From Halocatena pleomorpha (lineage in GTDB: Archaea; Halobacteriota; Halobacteria; Halobacteriales; Haloarculaceae): a DNA stretch of 33,344 bases. The stretch spans positions 1 through 33,344 of the forward strand of contig NZ_RRCH01000045.1 in the NCBI RefSeq assembly GCF_003862495.1. The letters are read 5' to 3'. The position numbers and the translations under genes are program-made. The notes under the pieces are model-generated. The model saw only the letters and a program-made list of their open reading frames with translations. It made no database searches and had not been told where the DNA came from. This document shows, in pieces, positions 9,004 to 17,190 of this stretch; position 1 is the stretch's first letter, and each line of letters opens with the position of its first letter.

Positions 9004-9308
9004 GCATACTGATACTCTATCCGGAGTTAAGAGAATGTCGGCCTGTCTGTTTCTTCTCGGATTGATATAACATATCATGATAAGATACGATCACGTCATC
9101 ACTGTCAGCTAGTTAGTGAGCGTTCTATCCGATCGAACAGGCGGCAGCCACCGGTTCACTCCATCAGTACGCCGGTCGTTGAGTACTATCTATCTATTTC
9201 CACATACGTCAAATCGAGCGTGATGACAGATGTAGTGTTTGATGGCGTCGGTCGTGTTGGAGTACCGGCTGTGTGGGTAGATCGTACAGACACCGAGACT
9301 CAAAGAGA
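9004..9308. other. Intergenic region, 305 bases, no gene seen
   Basis: The region holds the Nudix promoter at its left end and otherwise AT-richer sequence with TATCTATCTATTTCC near 9185-9199. No tRNA-like arms, family-bearing ORF or strong hairpin could be found. It separates the Nudix gene and the small universal stress protein gene, which run in the same direction, and probably includes terminator sequence of the latter. Confidence 0.5.
9027..9032 (-). promoter_or_regulatory. TATA box of the Nudix gene
   Basis: TCTTAA on the minus strand, 24-29 bases before the ATG at 9003, is the expected position for a leaderless haloarchaeal transcript. Confidence 0.45.
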
Positions 9309-9710
9309 TCACACTGAGAGGACGGGAGCAGTAGCGTACTGGACGACGTAGTCAGCGGCTTGACCGAGTGCGTTCGGTGCACGGTCGCGCGGAAGGACGA
9401 TGAAGTCGGCTCCGATGTCGTTGCTCGCGTCCAAAACGACGCTGCCAGGATGGTGTGTGAGATGCTCGGTCGAGAAGCCGTAAATGATCGAGTGTGAGAG
9501 CGAAATAGCAACCTCACCGATGACTGTCTGGGTCGCCTCCATGAGCTGTTGACTCAGGGCGTCGGCGTCGATGTCGGTCGCGTCGTGGTCGAGAACGTAC
9601 AGCATGTGAATTCCTGCGTCGTACTGTTCTGCGATCGCAACCGCGGGCGCAATCACCTGTGGCACGGTATCGGTTTCAGCGATCGGAACCAGCACGGTGT
9701 CGATCTCCAT
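9309..9710 (-). CDS. Universal stress protein family, lacking the ATP-binding loop
   Basis: This is a 133-residue UspA-fold protein. The N-terminal strand MEIDTVLVPIAETDTVPQ and the second strand GIHMLYVLDHD fit the family. Where ATP-binding members carry G-x2-G-x9-G-S/T, this protein reads FIVLPRDRAPNALGQAADYV and lacks that glycine pattern. It is therefore probably a non-nucleotide-binding member or a partner for a heterodimer. It is divergent from a canonical Usp gene starting at 9780, with 69 bases between the starts, so the two may be controlled together. Function is inferred from family only. Confidence 0.82.
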   Translation of the reverse strand: MEIDTVLVPIAETDTVPQVIAPAVAIAEQYDAGIHMLYVLDHDATDIDADALSQQLMEATQTVIGEVAISLSHSIIYGFSTEHLTHHPGSVVLDASNDIGADFIVLPRDRAPNALGQAADYVVQYATAPVLSV

Positions 9711-9779
9711 ACGTAGAATCTCACACAGCGGGCAGAAAAACCCACGGAGTACTTGATTGGGCGGACAGTAGTCGATGAC

Positions 9780-10205
9780 ATGTTCGAGACGGTGGTCGTC
9801 GCAACGGACGGGAGTGAGTCCACTGAGCGAGCGGTCGAGGCGTCGTTCGATCTGTCAGACCGGTTCGACGCGGAGCTGCACGCGCTCACTGTCGTTGAAT
9901 CGAACAGCGCGGCGGCCCACAACAGGGCACAAGAGCTACTCCGCGATCTCGCTGACCGAGCCGACAGAACGGTTACTACCGTCATTGAAGACGGTGCACC
10001 AGCCACCGCCATCAGTTCCTACGCGACGCGGATTGACGCCGACGTAGTCATTATGGGGATTCGAGGACGAGACGGTCCATACCGCTACCACCTCGGAAGC
10101 GTGGCCGAAACGGTCGTGTATGAGTGTCCGGTGCCCGTGCTGACGGTCCATCACCTCGATGGTGGAGTCGACGAAGAAACGGAAACAGGAACGGAAACGG
10201 AGTAA
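9780..10205 (+). CDS. Universal stress protein (UspA family), ATP-binding type
   Basis: This 141-residue protein has the Usp fold: MFETVVVATDGSESTERAVE at the start and the loop GIRGRDGPYRYHLGSVAETV, which fits G-x2-G-x9-G-S for ATP binding. The C-terminal strand CPVPVLTVHH is followed by an acidic Glu/Thr-rich tail. ATG 9780 is chosen over an upstream TTG at 9753 because family proteins begin at the first beta strand. Usp proteins form dimers and help survival under stress; the exact trigger here is unknown. It lies 48 bases before the DHH phosphoesterase gene on the same strand, so co-transcription is possible. Confidence 0.9.
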   Translation: MFETVVVATDGSESTERAVEASFDLSDRFDAELHALTVVESNSAAAHNRAQELLRDLADRADRTVTTVIEDGAPATAISSYATRIDADVVIMGIRGRDGPYRYHLGSVAETVVYECPVPVLTVHHLDGGVDEETETGTETE

Positions 10206-10253
10206 GCAGGTCGAAACCACGGGGTTCATTGGCTCCTATCACCTCTGCGTTGT

Positions 10254-11471
10254 ATGAACGAGTCGCTTATCGACGCCGATCAGCTTCCGCTCGCACGGAA
10301 GTCCCTCCTCCCCGGAACCGGGTTCTTCGTCTCCGATTCGGATGAGGATGAACCGAGTTCCGAGCGGATCGAGGCGCTCACACGAGCCGAAGCGGTCGTT
10401 ATTGCCGACAGCGACGCTGACGGACTCGGGTGTGCGTCGCTCATTCGAGCCCACCATGACGACGCGCTCACAGCCGATGTCGATCCGACGATGGCGGCGC
10501 ACGAACTGCCCGACCACGACGTTGCGATCATCCCCGCCGCGCCCCACAGCCTCACCGACGCCCAAGAGCAAGTCATCGAATACGCGTCAGAGGGTGTGAC
10601 GGTCTACGTCTGTGATCTCTGTCCGGACCGCGACAGCGACATCGAACCGCTGTCGGAACTGGTCGACCACGCCGACAGCGTGCACTGGTTCGATCACCAT
10701 CAGTGGACCACGGAGTACGAGCGCCGCGTTCAGGCGGCAGGCGTCGATCTCGTTGTCGGTGACTCAGAAACGGAGTGCTCGACCGACGTTGCGCTCAACA
10801 GTCTCGATGAGACGTTTTCGCCGCAGTTCCAAACGCTGGCAGCAGTCACGCGCGATCACGATCTGTGGCTGCGCGAGGATCCACGGAGCGACGACCTCGC
10901 GGATTTTGCCCAGTGGATCGCTCCGGAGATCTACGTCGCGACCGTTCGCCACCACGGCGTCGACTTCCCCGACGCCGTCGACGCGTACATCACTCGCCGT
11001 CGGGTGGAAAAAGAACGACTCATCGAGAAGGCCGTCGAACGCGCCGAGCTGCGCGAGCTGACCGTTCCGGTCGCTAGTGGCGGATCACCAGACAAAACTG
11101 ATCCGGCTGAAACGGAAGACGATGAGACCGAGGACACCACGCTCACAGTCGGTCTGACGTACGGTCGCTGTTCACAAAACGAGGTCGCAGAAGCGCTCCG
11201 GGAACAGGGCGCGGACGCGGCGGTCGTCGTCAAGCCCAGCGGCCCAGTGAGTATCCGAGGGACGGAGACGTTCGCCCGGTGTCACGAGGTCGCAAAAGCG
11301 GTCGGGGGGGGCGGCCATCCGAAAGCCGCGGGCTGTAAACCCGACATCTACGACGACATGCTCGATTACGCCCATCACTGGACGACTCGGGGTGCGATCG
11401 CCAAACGGTTGATCATTGATGCGTTCCGGTCGCTTCCATCAGAACTCCCCGACGACGACGCCACCGCCTAA
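10254..11471 (+). CDS. DHH-family phosphoesterase, archaeal RecJ/NrnA-like
   Basis: This 405-residue metal-dependent phosphoesterase has the DHH motifs in order: IADSDADGLG (D52, D54, D56), VCDLCPD (D121), FDHHQW (D147-H148-H149) and VTRDHDLW (D201, D203). A DHHA1 substrate-binding domain at the C-terminus contains VGGGGHPKAAG, the RNA/DNA-binding GGGH motif. Relatives degrade short single-stranded nucleic acids, act in replication or repair with the GINS complex, or cleave cyclic dinucleotide products. The sequence does not choose between these. An acidic Asp/Glu/Thr-rich linker (about 275-295) joins the two lobes. It follows a Usp gene closely and precedes the MinD-like gene by 91 bases. 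Confidence 0.9.
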   Translation: MNESLIDADQLPLARKSLLPGTGFFVSDSDEDEPSSERIEALTRAEAVVIADSDADGLGCASLIRAHHDDALTADVDPTMAAHELPDHDVAIIPAAPHSLTDAQEQVIEYASEGVTVYVCDLCPDRDSDIEPLSELVDHADSVHWFDHHQWTTEYERRVQAAGVDLVVGDSETECSTDVALNSLDETFSPQFQTLAAVTRDHDLWLREDPRSDDLADFAQWIAPEIYVATVRHHGVDFPDAVDAYITRRRVEKERLIEKAVERAELRELTVPVASGGSPDKTDPAETEDDETEDTTLTVGLTYGRCSQNEVAEALREQGADAAVVVKPSGPVSIRGTETFARCHEVAKAVGGGGHPKAAGCKPDIYDDMLDYAHHWTTRGAIAKRLIIDAFRSLPSELPDDDATA

Positions 11472-11531
11472 CGCCAGCGGGCGTACACCAGAGCGGTGTC
11501 GAGTAAGAAACAGGATGAGCCGCACGAGGAC

Positions 11532-11537
11532 TTATAT
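11532..11537 (+). promoter_or_regulatory. TATA box of the MinD-like gene
   Basis: TTATAT lies 26-31 bases before ATG 11563. It favours this ATG as a leaderless start over the GTG at 11557. Confidence 0.55.
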
Positions 11538-11562
11538 GTGAAGCGCCGGCGAAACTGTGCCA

Positions 11563-12330
11563 ATGGTCGAAGCGTTCGCCGTCGCAAGCGGGAAAGGTGG
11601 CGTTGGCAAGACGACGAGCACGCTCGCGCTCGGAATGGCGCTGGCCAAAGAGTACGACGTTACAGTCGTCGACGCCGACACGGGGATGGCGAACATCCTG
11701 TTTCACACCGGCTTGGCCGACGCGGATACGACGTTACACGACGTGCTTCGAGACGATGCCACAGTGTTCGAGGCGGCGTACAACCGGTTTGGGCTGCGCG
11801 TCGTACCGTGCGGAACGAGCTTAGCGGGGTTTCGGGACGCCGATCCTACTCGGTTGCGCAACGCAGTCGCTGCACTCGCACGCGACACGGACGTACTGTT
11901 GCTCGATTCGGCTGCCGCCTTAGGGAGCAAAGGCGCGGTGTTGCCCGTCGTGCTCGCAGACCGCGTAATCGTGGTGGTCGAGCCGACGATTCCATCGGTA
12001 TCGGACGCGCTGAAGGTACAGGAGTACGCCACCTCGTACGGAACGGGCGTTGCGGGCGTCCTGTTCAACCGCGTTCGAGACGACGACGCCATCGACGCCA
12101 TCGAAGAGAAAGTGACCCGGTATTTCACCGGACCGGTGCTCGGCTCGGTCCCTGAAAGCCCATCGCCCCGGTCGGCGCGACGGGCCAGCGAACCGCTGTT
12201 GGCCCACGCCCCTGACTCGGTTGCTGCACACGCCTATCGGGAGGCCGCGCTGGCGCTCGACGTACAAACCGGCGACTCGGAGACCGTCGCCGATCGGTTT
12301 CGGAGCGCGGTCATCCCTGATCGGCCATGA
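11563..12330 (+). CDS. MinD/ParA-type P-loop ATPase
   Basis: This 255-residue protein is a member of the deviant Walker-A (SIMIBI) class. The motif SGKGGVGKTTS carries the signature lysine K11 and the P-loop K16; Walker A' is VVDADTGMAN (D37, D39). The switch II strand reads LLLDSAAALG rather than the usual D-x-P, a small departure that could alter hydrolysis. Members position proteins or DNA through ATP-driven dimerisation on a membrane or nucleoid; haloarchaeal MinD homologs include ones affecting archaellum and chemosensory placement. No clear amphipathic membrane-targeting helix is seen at the C-terminus. Its stop codon overlaps the start of the next gene (ATGA at 12327), so the two are translated as a pair and probably work together. 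Confidence 0.9.
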   Translation: MVEAFAVASGKGGVGKTTSTLALGMALAKEYDVTVVDADTGMANILFHTGLADADTTLHDVLRDDATVFEAAYNRFGLRVVPCGTSLAGFRDADPTRLRNAVAALARDTDVLLLDSAAALGSKGAVLPVVLADRVIVVVEPTIPSVSDALKVQEYATSYGTGVAGVLFNRVRDDDAIDAIEEKVTRYFTGPVLGSVPESPSPRSARRASEPLLAHAPDSVAAHAYREAALALDVQTGDSETVADRFRSAVIPDRP

Positions 12331-12923
12331 CGGAGTTGGTTCTCCCTCAAGGGAGACTCCTCCGGTCGCGTGTGGTGTCCGACGTTCACACCGTGTTACT
12401 CGCGGCGCTCGATCGGTCCCTGACTGGCTACGCTGTCGTCGTGCCCAGTCGGACCAACGCGGCCGGAAACGGGGCGTTCACATTCGATCAAGGGGTTCCG
12501 GTGCTCGTCTATCACGCCGGTACTGACACCGGTGGTGAACGCGCACTCGCCGCCTTCAAGGACGTTGGACCGTGCCGGATCGATCTGTACGCGCTGTCAC
12601 GGGAGCGACTCCGATCCATCCACGACGGCTCGACCCTGTCCGTCCCACCGGCGTTGCCAGCGACGTATCTCACTGGCGATCGAACGCTCACCGTTCGGAC
12701 GCGCAAGCGAGCGGCGCGACGGAGTGACACCGACATCGATACTGATTCGACTGGAGACGACACCACGCCACCAGCTGACCACGACGCCGTAACGGCGTTC
12801 CTTGCGGACGCCGACCGGATCGAAACGCTCCGGGAACAGGCGCGAGACGAGGCGAGACAGCGCGCCAAGGAGTGGGATCTCGACGAGCAGTTGGTTGACA
12901 ACGAGGACGGCGTTCGATCGTGA
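12327..12923 (+). CDS. Conserved haloarchaeal protein of unknown function, coupled to the MinD-like ATPase
   Basis: This is a 198-residue acidic protein. The N-terminal half is ordered-looking (LLAALDRSLTGYAVVVPSR, then TFDQGVPVLVYHAGTDTGG). A lysine/arginine-rich spot (RTRKRAARR) is followed by a Thr/Asp-rich low-complexity linker (about 130-150) and a charged C-terminal helix with EQARDEARQRAKEWDLDEQL. It has no catalytic motif or membrane segment that I can see. I recall similar proteins beside minD-like genes in other haloarchaea but no named family. The 4-base overlap with the ATPase gene argues that it is a partner or cargo adaptor; that is inference. Confidence 0.75.
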   Translation: MTELVLPQGRLLRSRVVSDVHTVLLAALDRSLTGYAVVVPSRTNAAGNGAFTFDQGVPVLVYHAGTDTGGERALAAFKDVGPCRIDLYALSRERLRSIHDGSTLSVPPALPATYLTGDRTLTVRTRKRAARRSDTDIDTDSTGDDTTPPADHDAVTAFLADADRIETLREQARDEARQRAKEWDLDEQLVDNEDGVRS

Positions 12924-12953
12924 AGCGAGACAGTAGCCCTGCGACCACAGCGA

Positions 12954-13628
12954 TCAGTTGGATCGGATACTGAACTGGGGCGAACCGTTGATGAGCAGCG
13001 TCTCTTTGATGAGCATCTCATGACCACGTCGGAGCCGTTCGGACAGCGCCTGGTGTGAGATGCCCAGTTCCGTGGCGAGTTCCTCGAGATCCACCTCCCG
13101 AGGAACGTCGAAATAACCCGACTCGCACGCGATCGTCAACGCGTCGAACTGTTCCTCCGTGAGACCGTACTGCCCGATGACTTCCTCAGACAGCTCACGG
13201 ATGCGCTCAACGCTGAACGAAATCCGGTGGCGCTCACAGAACTCGTTTGTTTCCGCCAGCTCGCTGCGGTGTGGATACATGATCCGGAGCGTCCACTGCT
13301 CGCTGTTGCCGGCAGCGTCTAACACCGTCGCGTTCGTGCTTGTGAGTATCTGGAGAACGAGCCGCACCTGCCTGATCCACTCCATCCGATACAGCCCCTC
13401 GTTCCCGAGCGACGCCAGACACTCGAACGCGTCGACACTGTGGTCCCGTTCGAACCCCCGCTCAACCGTCTCACGATCGACACCCCGCACCCAGAGCAAC
13501 GGCAGCACGGTCCCGGCTCCGGTCTCGATTATCTGCTCACACTCAAACGTCGCGTCCGGCGCAACGGAGAGGGTTTCGCTGAGTGCGAAATCCGACGCCG
13601 GCAAGGTTACCCACACGACAGTCACCAT
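12954..13628 (-). CDS. Bat-like HTH-10 transcriptional regulator
   Basis: This 224-residue protein has the layout of bacterio-opsin-activator-type regulators. An N-terminal Bat-associated domain (MVTVVWVTLPASDFALSETL; about 1-150) is followed by a C-terminal HTH-10 DNA-binding domain (about 165-215). The HTH-10 domain reads LTEEQFDALTIACESGYFDV, then PREVDLEELATELGISHQAL. These proteins act as gene-specific activators or repressors in haloarchaea; the ligand is unknown. ATG 13628 is preferred over GTG 13637 because TTTAGTACA (13651-13659, minus strand) sits 23-31 bases upstream. It is divergent from the aldehyde dehydrogenase-pyruvate kinase operon and is a natural candidate to regulate it. 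Confidence 0.88.
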   Translation of the reverse strand: MVTVVWVTLPASDFALSETLSVAPDATFECEQIIETGAGTVLPLLWVRGVDRETVERGFERDHSVDAFECLASLGNEGLYRMEWIRQVRLVLQILTSTNATVLDAAGNSEQWTLRIMYPHRSELAETNEFCERHRISFSVERIRELSEEVIGQYGLTEEQFDALTIACESGYFDVPREVDLEELATELGISHQALSERLRRGHEMLIKETLLINGSPQFSIRSN

Positions 13629-13650
13629 TGATGACACGTATTCGGAGGAA

Positions 13651-13659
13651 TGTACTAAA
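13651..13659 (-). promoter_or_regulatory. TTTAGTACA box before the Bat-like gene
   Basis: The nonamer on the minus strand is at TATA distance from ATG 13628. The identical nonamer occurs on the plus strand at 13857-13865 in front of the divergent operon. Confidence 0.45.
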
Positions 13660-13831
13660 TCTTCCTCATTCTACATTAAGCGTTGTATTATCCGGAATTG
13701 GACGACCGTTGTCGGGAAACGAGTGATCGCCGCTCCAGTGATCGTCCCTTATCATTTCCACAATAATGAAAATAAATCAACTTTATACTTCATCATATCC
13801 GTACACGAGTACTGTTCGGTTGTCAGTGGGA

Positions 13832-13842
13832 TGTACGGTACA
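13832..13842. promoter_or_regulatory. Palindromic operator candidate TGTACGGTACA
   Basis: This is an 11-base perfect palindrome (TGTAC-G-GTACA) with its right end 15 bases before the TTTAGTACA box of the aldehyde dehydrogenase gene. An upstream-of-TATA location suits an activator. Another GTAC-N4-GTAC pair lies at 13801-13812. The binding protein is unknown; the adjacent Bat-like regulator is one candidate. Confidence 0.4.
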
Positions 13843-13856
13843 GAGTCTCGAATGCG

Positions 13857-13865
13857 TTTAGTACA
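13857..13865 (+). promoter_or_regulatory. TTTAGTACA box before the aldehyde dehydrogenase-pyk operon
   Basis: This is a TATA-like box 43-51 bases before ATG 13908. It implies a short leader of about 20 bases, unlike most genes here. Confidence 0.4.
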
Positions 13866-13907
13866 ATGTGAGTAAATCTTTTGTGGGTTGGACGGCGAGT
13901 GACAACT

Positions 13908-15338
13908 ATGGCCACTCACTCAGCACGGTACGATCAGCACCTCTACGTCGATGGGGACTGGGAGACCACCCCAGACCGGATCGAGGTCCCAGACCGCGCG
14001 GAAGGTGGAACGTTCGCACAGATCGCGGCCGCAGACGAGGACGACGCTCGGGCCGCGTTGCGCGCGGCCGACCGCGCACAAGAGCCACTGCGCCAGACCA
14101 CGGTTCCCGAGCGTGCGGGGTGGTGTGAGGAGATTGCGGCCGGGTTGCGCGCGCGATCGGACGAACTCGCCACGATTATCGTCCGGGAAGCCGGCAAGCC
14201 CATTTCAAGCGCCCGCGGTGAAGTCGAAAGCGCTGCCGAACGATTCGACCGGGCGGCCCAGGAGATCCGCCACCTGAAAGGTGAGTTCCGCGAGGGAACG
14301 ACCGATGGTCACGAGGGCTGGGAGGCGATCGTGAAACACGAGCCGGTTGGGACGGTGTTGTGTATCACGCCGTACAACTACCCACTTGGAACGACCGCGC
14401 TACAAGTCGCGCCGGCGCTCGCGGCGGGTAACAGCGTCGTGCTCACGCCGTCCAGTAAGACGCCGATCAGCGCGGCCTTGCTCGCGGAGGTTATCAGTGA
14501 CGTGTCTCTGCCACCGGGTGCGTTCAACTTCGTGCCGGGGCACGGAAGCGAGATCGGTGACGTGTTGGCGGGCGATGACCGGATCAACACCATCGCAATG
14601 ACGGGATCCTCGTCGGCTGGCGAACACGTCTCCCGTGTGAGCGGAATGGTGACGCTGCATATGGAACTGGGCGGAAACGCACCCGCTGTCATCTGTGCCG
14701 ACGCGGATCTCAACGATGTCGTCCCCGCCTGCACCAAGGGATCATTGAAGTACGCAGGCCAGCGCTGCTCAGCCGTCAGCCGGATCCTCGCCCACGAATC
14801 CGTCCACGACGAGTTAATCGAACGGCTCGACGCGGAGATGGAGACATGGATCGAGGGCGATCTGTTCGACGAAGAGACGGATTTCGGACCGCTCATCTCA
14901 GAAGCCCAAGCCGAGTGGGTTGATGAGCTAGTCACTGACGCGGTTGATCGCGGGGCGCGGCTGGTCCGCGGCGGGGAGTACGACGGTCGGTATTACGAGC
15001 CGACGCTGCTGGCTGACGTTCCAGACGACGCCCGACTCGTCCACGAAGAGCAGTTCGGACCGGTTGCGACGGTCACGCCGGTTTCTGACACTGAAGAGGC
15101 GCTCGCAATCGCAAACGGGAGCGATCTCGGACTGGACGCGTGCGTGTTCACGCAGGATTACGACCGTGGGCTGTCGATCGCTGACCGACTCCAAGCAGGA
15201 TCGGTTCGTATCAACGGCGCACCGAGCCACGGTCTCGGTGATATCCCGTTCGGTGGGATCAAACAGTCGGGAATCGGCCGAGAAGGGATCGACGCCTCGA
15301 TCCACGCAATGCTCAGAGAAAAGAGTGTCATCCTCTGA
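13908..15338 (+). CDS. NAD(P)-dependent aldehyde dehydrogenase, GapN/lactaldehyde-dehydrogenase-like
   Basis: This 476-residue ALDH-superfamily enzyme oxidises an aldehyde to an acid via a thiohemiacetal. The cofactor-site strand ITPYNYP, the general base E253 in MELGGNAP and the catalytic C287 in YAGQRCSAVSR are all present. E and C are 34 residues apart, as in the family. The GQRC(S/T)A context and C-terminal FGGIKQSGIGREG recall non-phosphorylating glyceraldehyde-3-phosphate dehydrogenase (GapN) and lactaldehyde dehydrogenases. Pyruvate kinase follows after 16 bases on the same strand, so a glycolytic substrate such as glyceraldehyde 3-phosphate is the favoured guess, not proven. ATG 13908 is chosen over a TTG at 13881. 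Confidence 0.9.
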   Translation: MATHSARYDQHLYVDGDWETTPDRIEVPDRAEGGTFAQIAAADEDDARAALRAADRAQEPLRQTTVPERAGWCEEIAAGLRARSDELATIIVREAGKPISSARGEVESAAERFDRAAQEIRHLKGEFREGTTDGHEGWEAIVKHEPVGTVLCITPYNYPLGTTALQVAPALAAGNSVVLTPSSKTPISAALLAEVISDVSLPPGAFNFVPGHGSEIGDVLAGDDRINTIAMTGSSSAGEHVSRVSGMVTLHMELGGNAPAVICADADLNDVVPACTKGSLKYAGQRCSAVSRILAHESVHDELIERLDAEMETWIEGDLFDEETDFGPLISEAQAEWVDELVTDAVDRGARLVRGGEYDGRYYEPTLLADVPDDARLVHEEQFGPVATVTPVSDTEEALAIANGSDLGLDACVFTQDYDRGLSIADRLQAGSVRINGAPSHGLGDIPFGGIKQSGIGREGIDASIHAMLREKSVIL

Positions 15339-15354
15339 ACCGAGACAGTAACTG

Positions 15355-17115
15355 ATGCGCGATACGACCCTGATCTGTACGCTCGGTCCCGCTTCGAACG
15401 ACGAATCGACGATCCGCGATCTCGCAGCGGCTGGGATGGAGATCGCCCGGATCAACACCAGCCACGGCACTCCTGAACAGTACGCGTCGCTCATCCAGCG
15501 GGTTCGCTCCGTCGAAGCGACGCTCGACCGACCGCTTGCGGTGGTGCTCGACCTTCAAGGGCCGGAAATTCGGACCGCGCCGCTTGATGAACCGATCACG
15601 CTTATGGAGGGATCGATGGTTCAGTTCCGGGCCGGCGACATCGCAACTCCCCAGGAGATCGGTATATCGAGTCCGATTGCTGACGCGGACGTTGGCGCGG
15701 AGATCTACCTCGATGACGGTCGCATCGTAGCAGTCATCGAGCGCGTTGAGACGGAAGGAGTCACGGCACGGATCACGAGCGGTGGCGATCTGGGCGGTCG
15801 CAAGAGCGTCGTCGCGCCGGATATCGCGTTCGATGTGGACGTGGTGACCGACACCGACCGTGCGGCGATCGAAGTCGGGATCGAGCACGGCGTCGATTTC
15901 GTCGCGGCGAGCTTCGTGCGCAACGCGACCGACGTGATGGCCGTCGCGGAAGCGATCGAGTCACGAGGTGCTGATATCCCGATCATTTCGAAGATAGAAC
16001 GCGGCGAGGCCGTCGATTCGATCCACGACATCATCGATGTCTCCTACGGCGTGATGGTCGCACGGGGTGATCTCGGGGTCGAGTGTCCGATCGAGGACGT
16101 GCCGATGATCCAAAAGCGGCTGGTCCGTCGGTGTCAGGGCGCTGGCGTTCCGGTGATCATCGCCACCGAGATGCTCGACTCGATGATTTCCGCAAGCAGA
16201 CCCACACGGGCGGAGGCGTCGGACGTGGCAAACGCCGTTCTCGACGGCGCGGACGCCGTCATGCTCTCTGGAGAAACCGCTGTTGGCGAACAGCCGGTGG
16301 CGGTCGTCGAGACGATGGATCAGATCGTCACCACTGCCGAGGCGAGCGGCGAGGCCGGAGACCGGCGCGAACAACGGGTGCCAGCAGCCAACGGGGCCAG
16401 CACCGACGCGTTGGCTCGCTCAGCCCGGTATCTCGCCCGCGATGCGGGTGCAAGCGCGATCGTCGTTGTGAGCGAGTCGGGGTACACGGCGAGAAAAACA
16501 GCGAAATACCGCCCGGAAGTACCCATCGTGGCGTCTGCGCCGGACGAACGCGTTCGCCGCCAGCTGCTGTTATCCCACGGAATCCTCCCGCGTGCGACCG
16601 AGTACACCACCGGAGGTGCACAAGCGATCATCGAGGGTGCGGTCGAGACCGCGCTCGAAACGCCGGTCGTCGAGAGCGGCGACACGGTGGTCGTGCTCTC
16701 GGGAATGATGACCGATCTGCCCGGCACGGACGCGACGAATCTGCTCAAGCTCCACGTTGCGAGCGAAGTGCTCACTACCGGCCAGTGTGTCGTCGCCGGT
16801 CGCGTCGTTGGTCCTGTCGTGCGGACAGCGGATGGCGATCTGACCGACATACCGACGGGTGCGATCGTTGCGGTGCCCGACTCGTTCGACGCGGAGTTCA
16901 CCGGTGATCTCTCGCGGATCGGTGGGATCGTCGCTGAACGACGCGGTATGACGGGGTATCCCGCGATCGTCGCCCGCGAGTTGGACGTGCCGATGGTGAG
17001 CGGTGTGGCTGTCAACGCTCTCACCGGCTCACCAACGGTCACACTCGATGGCGAACGTGGCGTTGTCTACAAAGGAACCATTCAGGAGTACAGTGAGGAG
17101 CGACGCGTCGAATAG
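15355..17115 (+). CDS. pyk: Pyruvate kinase with C-terminal PEP-utilizer-like domain
   Basis: This 586-residue enzyme converts phosphoenolpyruvate and ADP to pyruvate and ATP, the last glycolytic step. The A domain is complete: ARINTSHG, IISKIERGEAV with catalytic K213, MVARGDLGVE, and ATEMLDSMISASRPTRAE. The B domain is inserted at about 67-160 and the allosteric C domain covers about 340-470. Roughly 110 extra residues at the C-terminus resemble the PEP-utilizer mobile domain found in some bacterial and archaeal pyruvate kinases. In this copy GMTGYPAIVARE (531-542) lacks the phosphorylatable His of true PEP-synthase-type domains, so it is likely structural. It forms an operon with the upstream aldehyde dehydrogenase. 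Confidence 0.96.
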   Translation: MRDTTLICTLGPASNDESTIRDLAAAGMEIARINTSHGTPEQYASLIQRVRSVEATLDRPLAVVLDLQGPEIRTAPLDEPITLMEGSMVQFRAGDIATPQEIGISSPIADADVGAEIYLDDGRIVAVIERVETEGVTARITSGGDLGGRKSVVAPDIAFDVDVVTDTDRAAIEVGIEHGVDFVAASFVRNATDVMAVAEAIESRGADIPIISKIERGEAVDSIHDIIDVSYGVMVARGDLGVECPIEDVPMIQKRLVRRCQGAGVPVIIATEMLDSMISASRPTRAEASDVANAVLDGADAVMLSGETAVGEQPVAVVETMDQIVTTAEASGEAGDRREQRVPAANGASTDALARSARYLARDAGASAIVVVSESGYTARKTAKYRPEVPIVASAPDERVRRQLLLSHGILPRATEYTTGGAQAIIEGAVETALETPVVESGDTVVVLSGMMTDLPGTDATNLLKLHVASEVLTTGQCVVAGRVVGPVVRTADGDLTDIPTGAIVAVPDSFDAEFTGDLSRIGGIVAERRGMTGYPAIVARELDVPMVSGVAVNALTGSPTVTLDGERGVVYKGTIQEYSEERRVE

Positions 17116-17160
17116 CGTCGACAGGGCACAGACTGCGTCGGTTGATCTGCGCCCACGGGA

Positions 17161-17168
17161 TTTTTACT
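17161..17168 (+). promoter_or_regulatory. TATA-like box of the PH-domain operon
   Basis: TTTTTACT, 23-30 bases before ATG 17191, is consistent with a leaderless transcript for the two-gene PH operon. Confidence 0.4.
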
Positions 17169-17190
17169 GACGCTACATATATCGTTCCGT

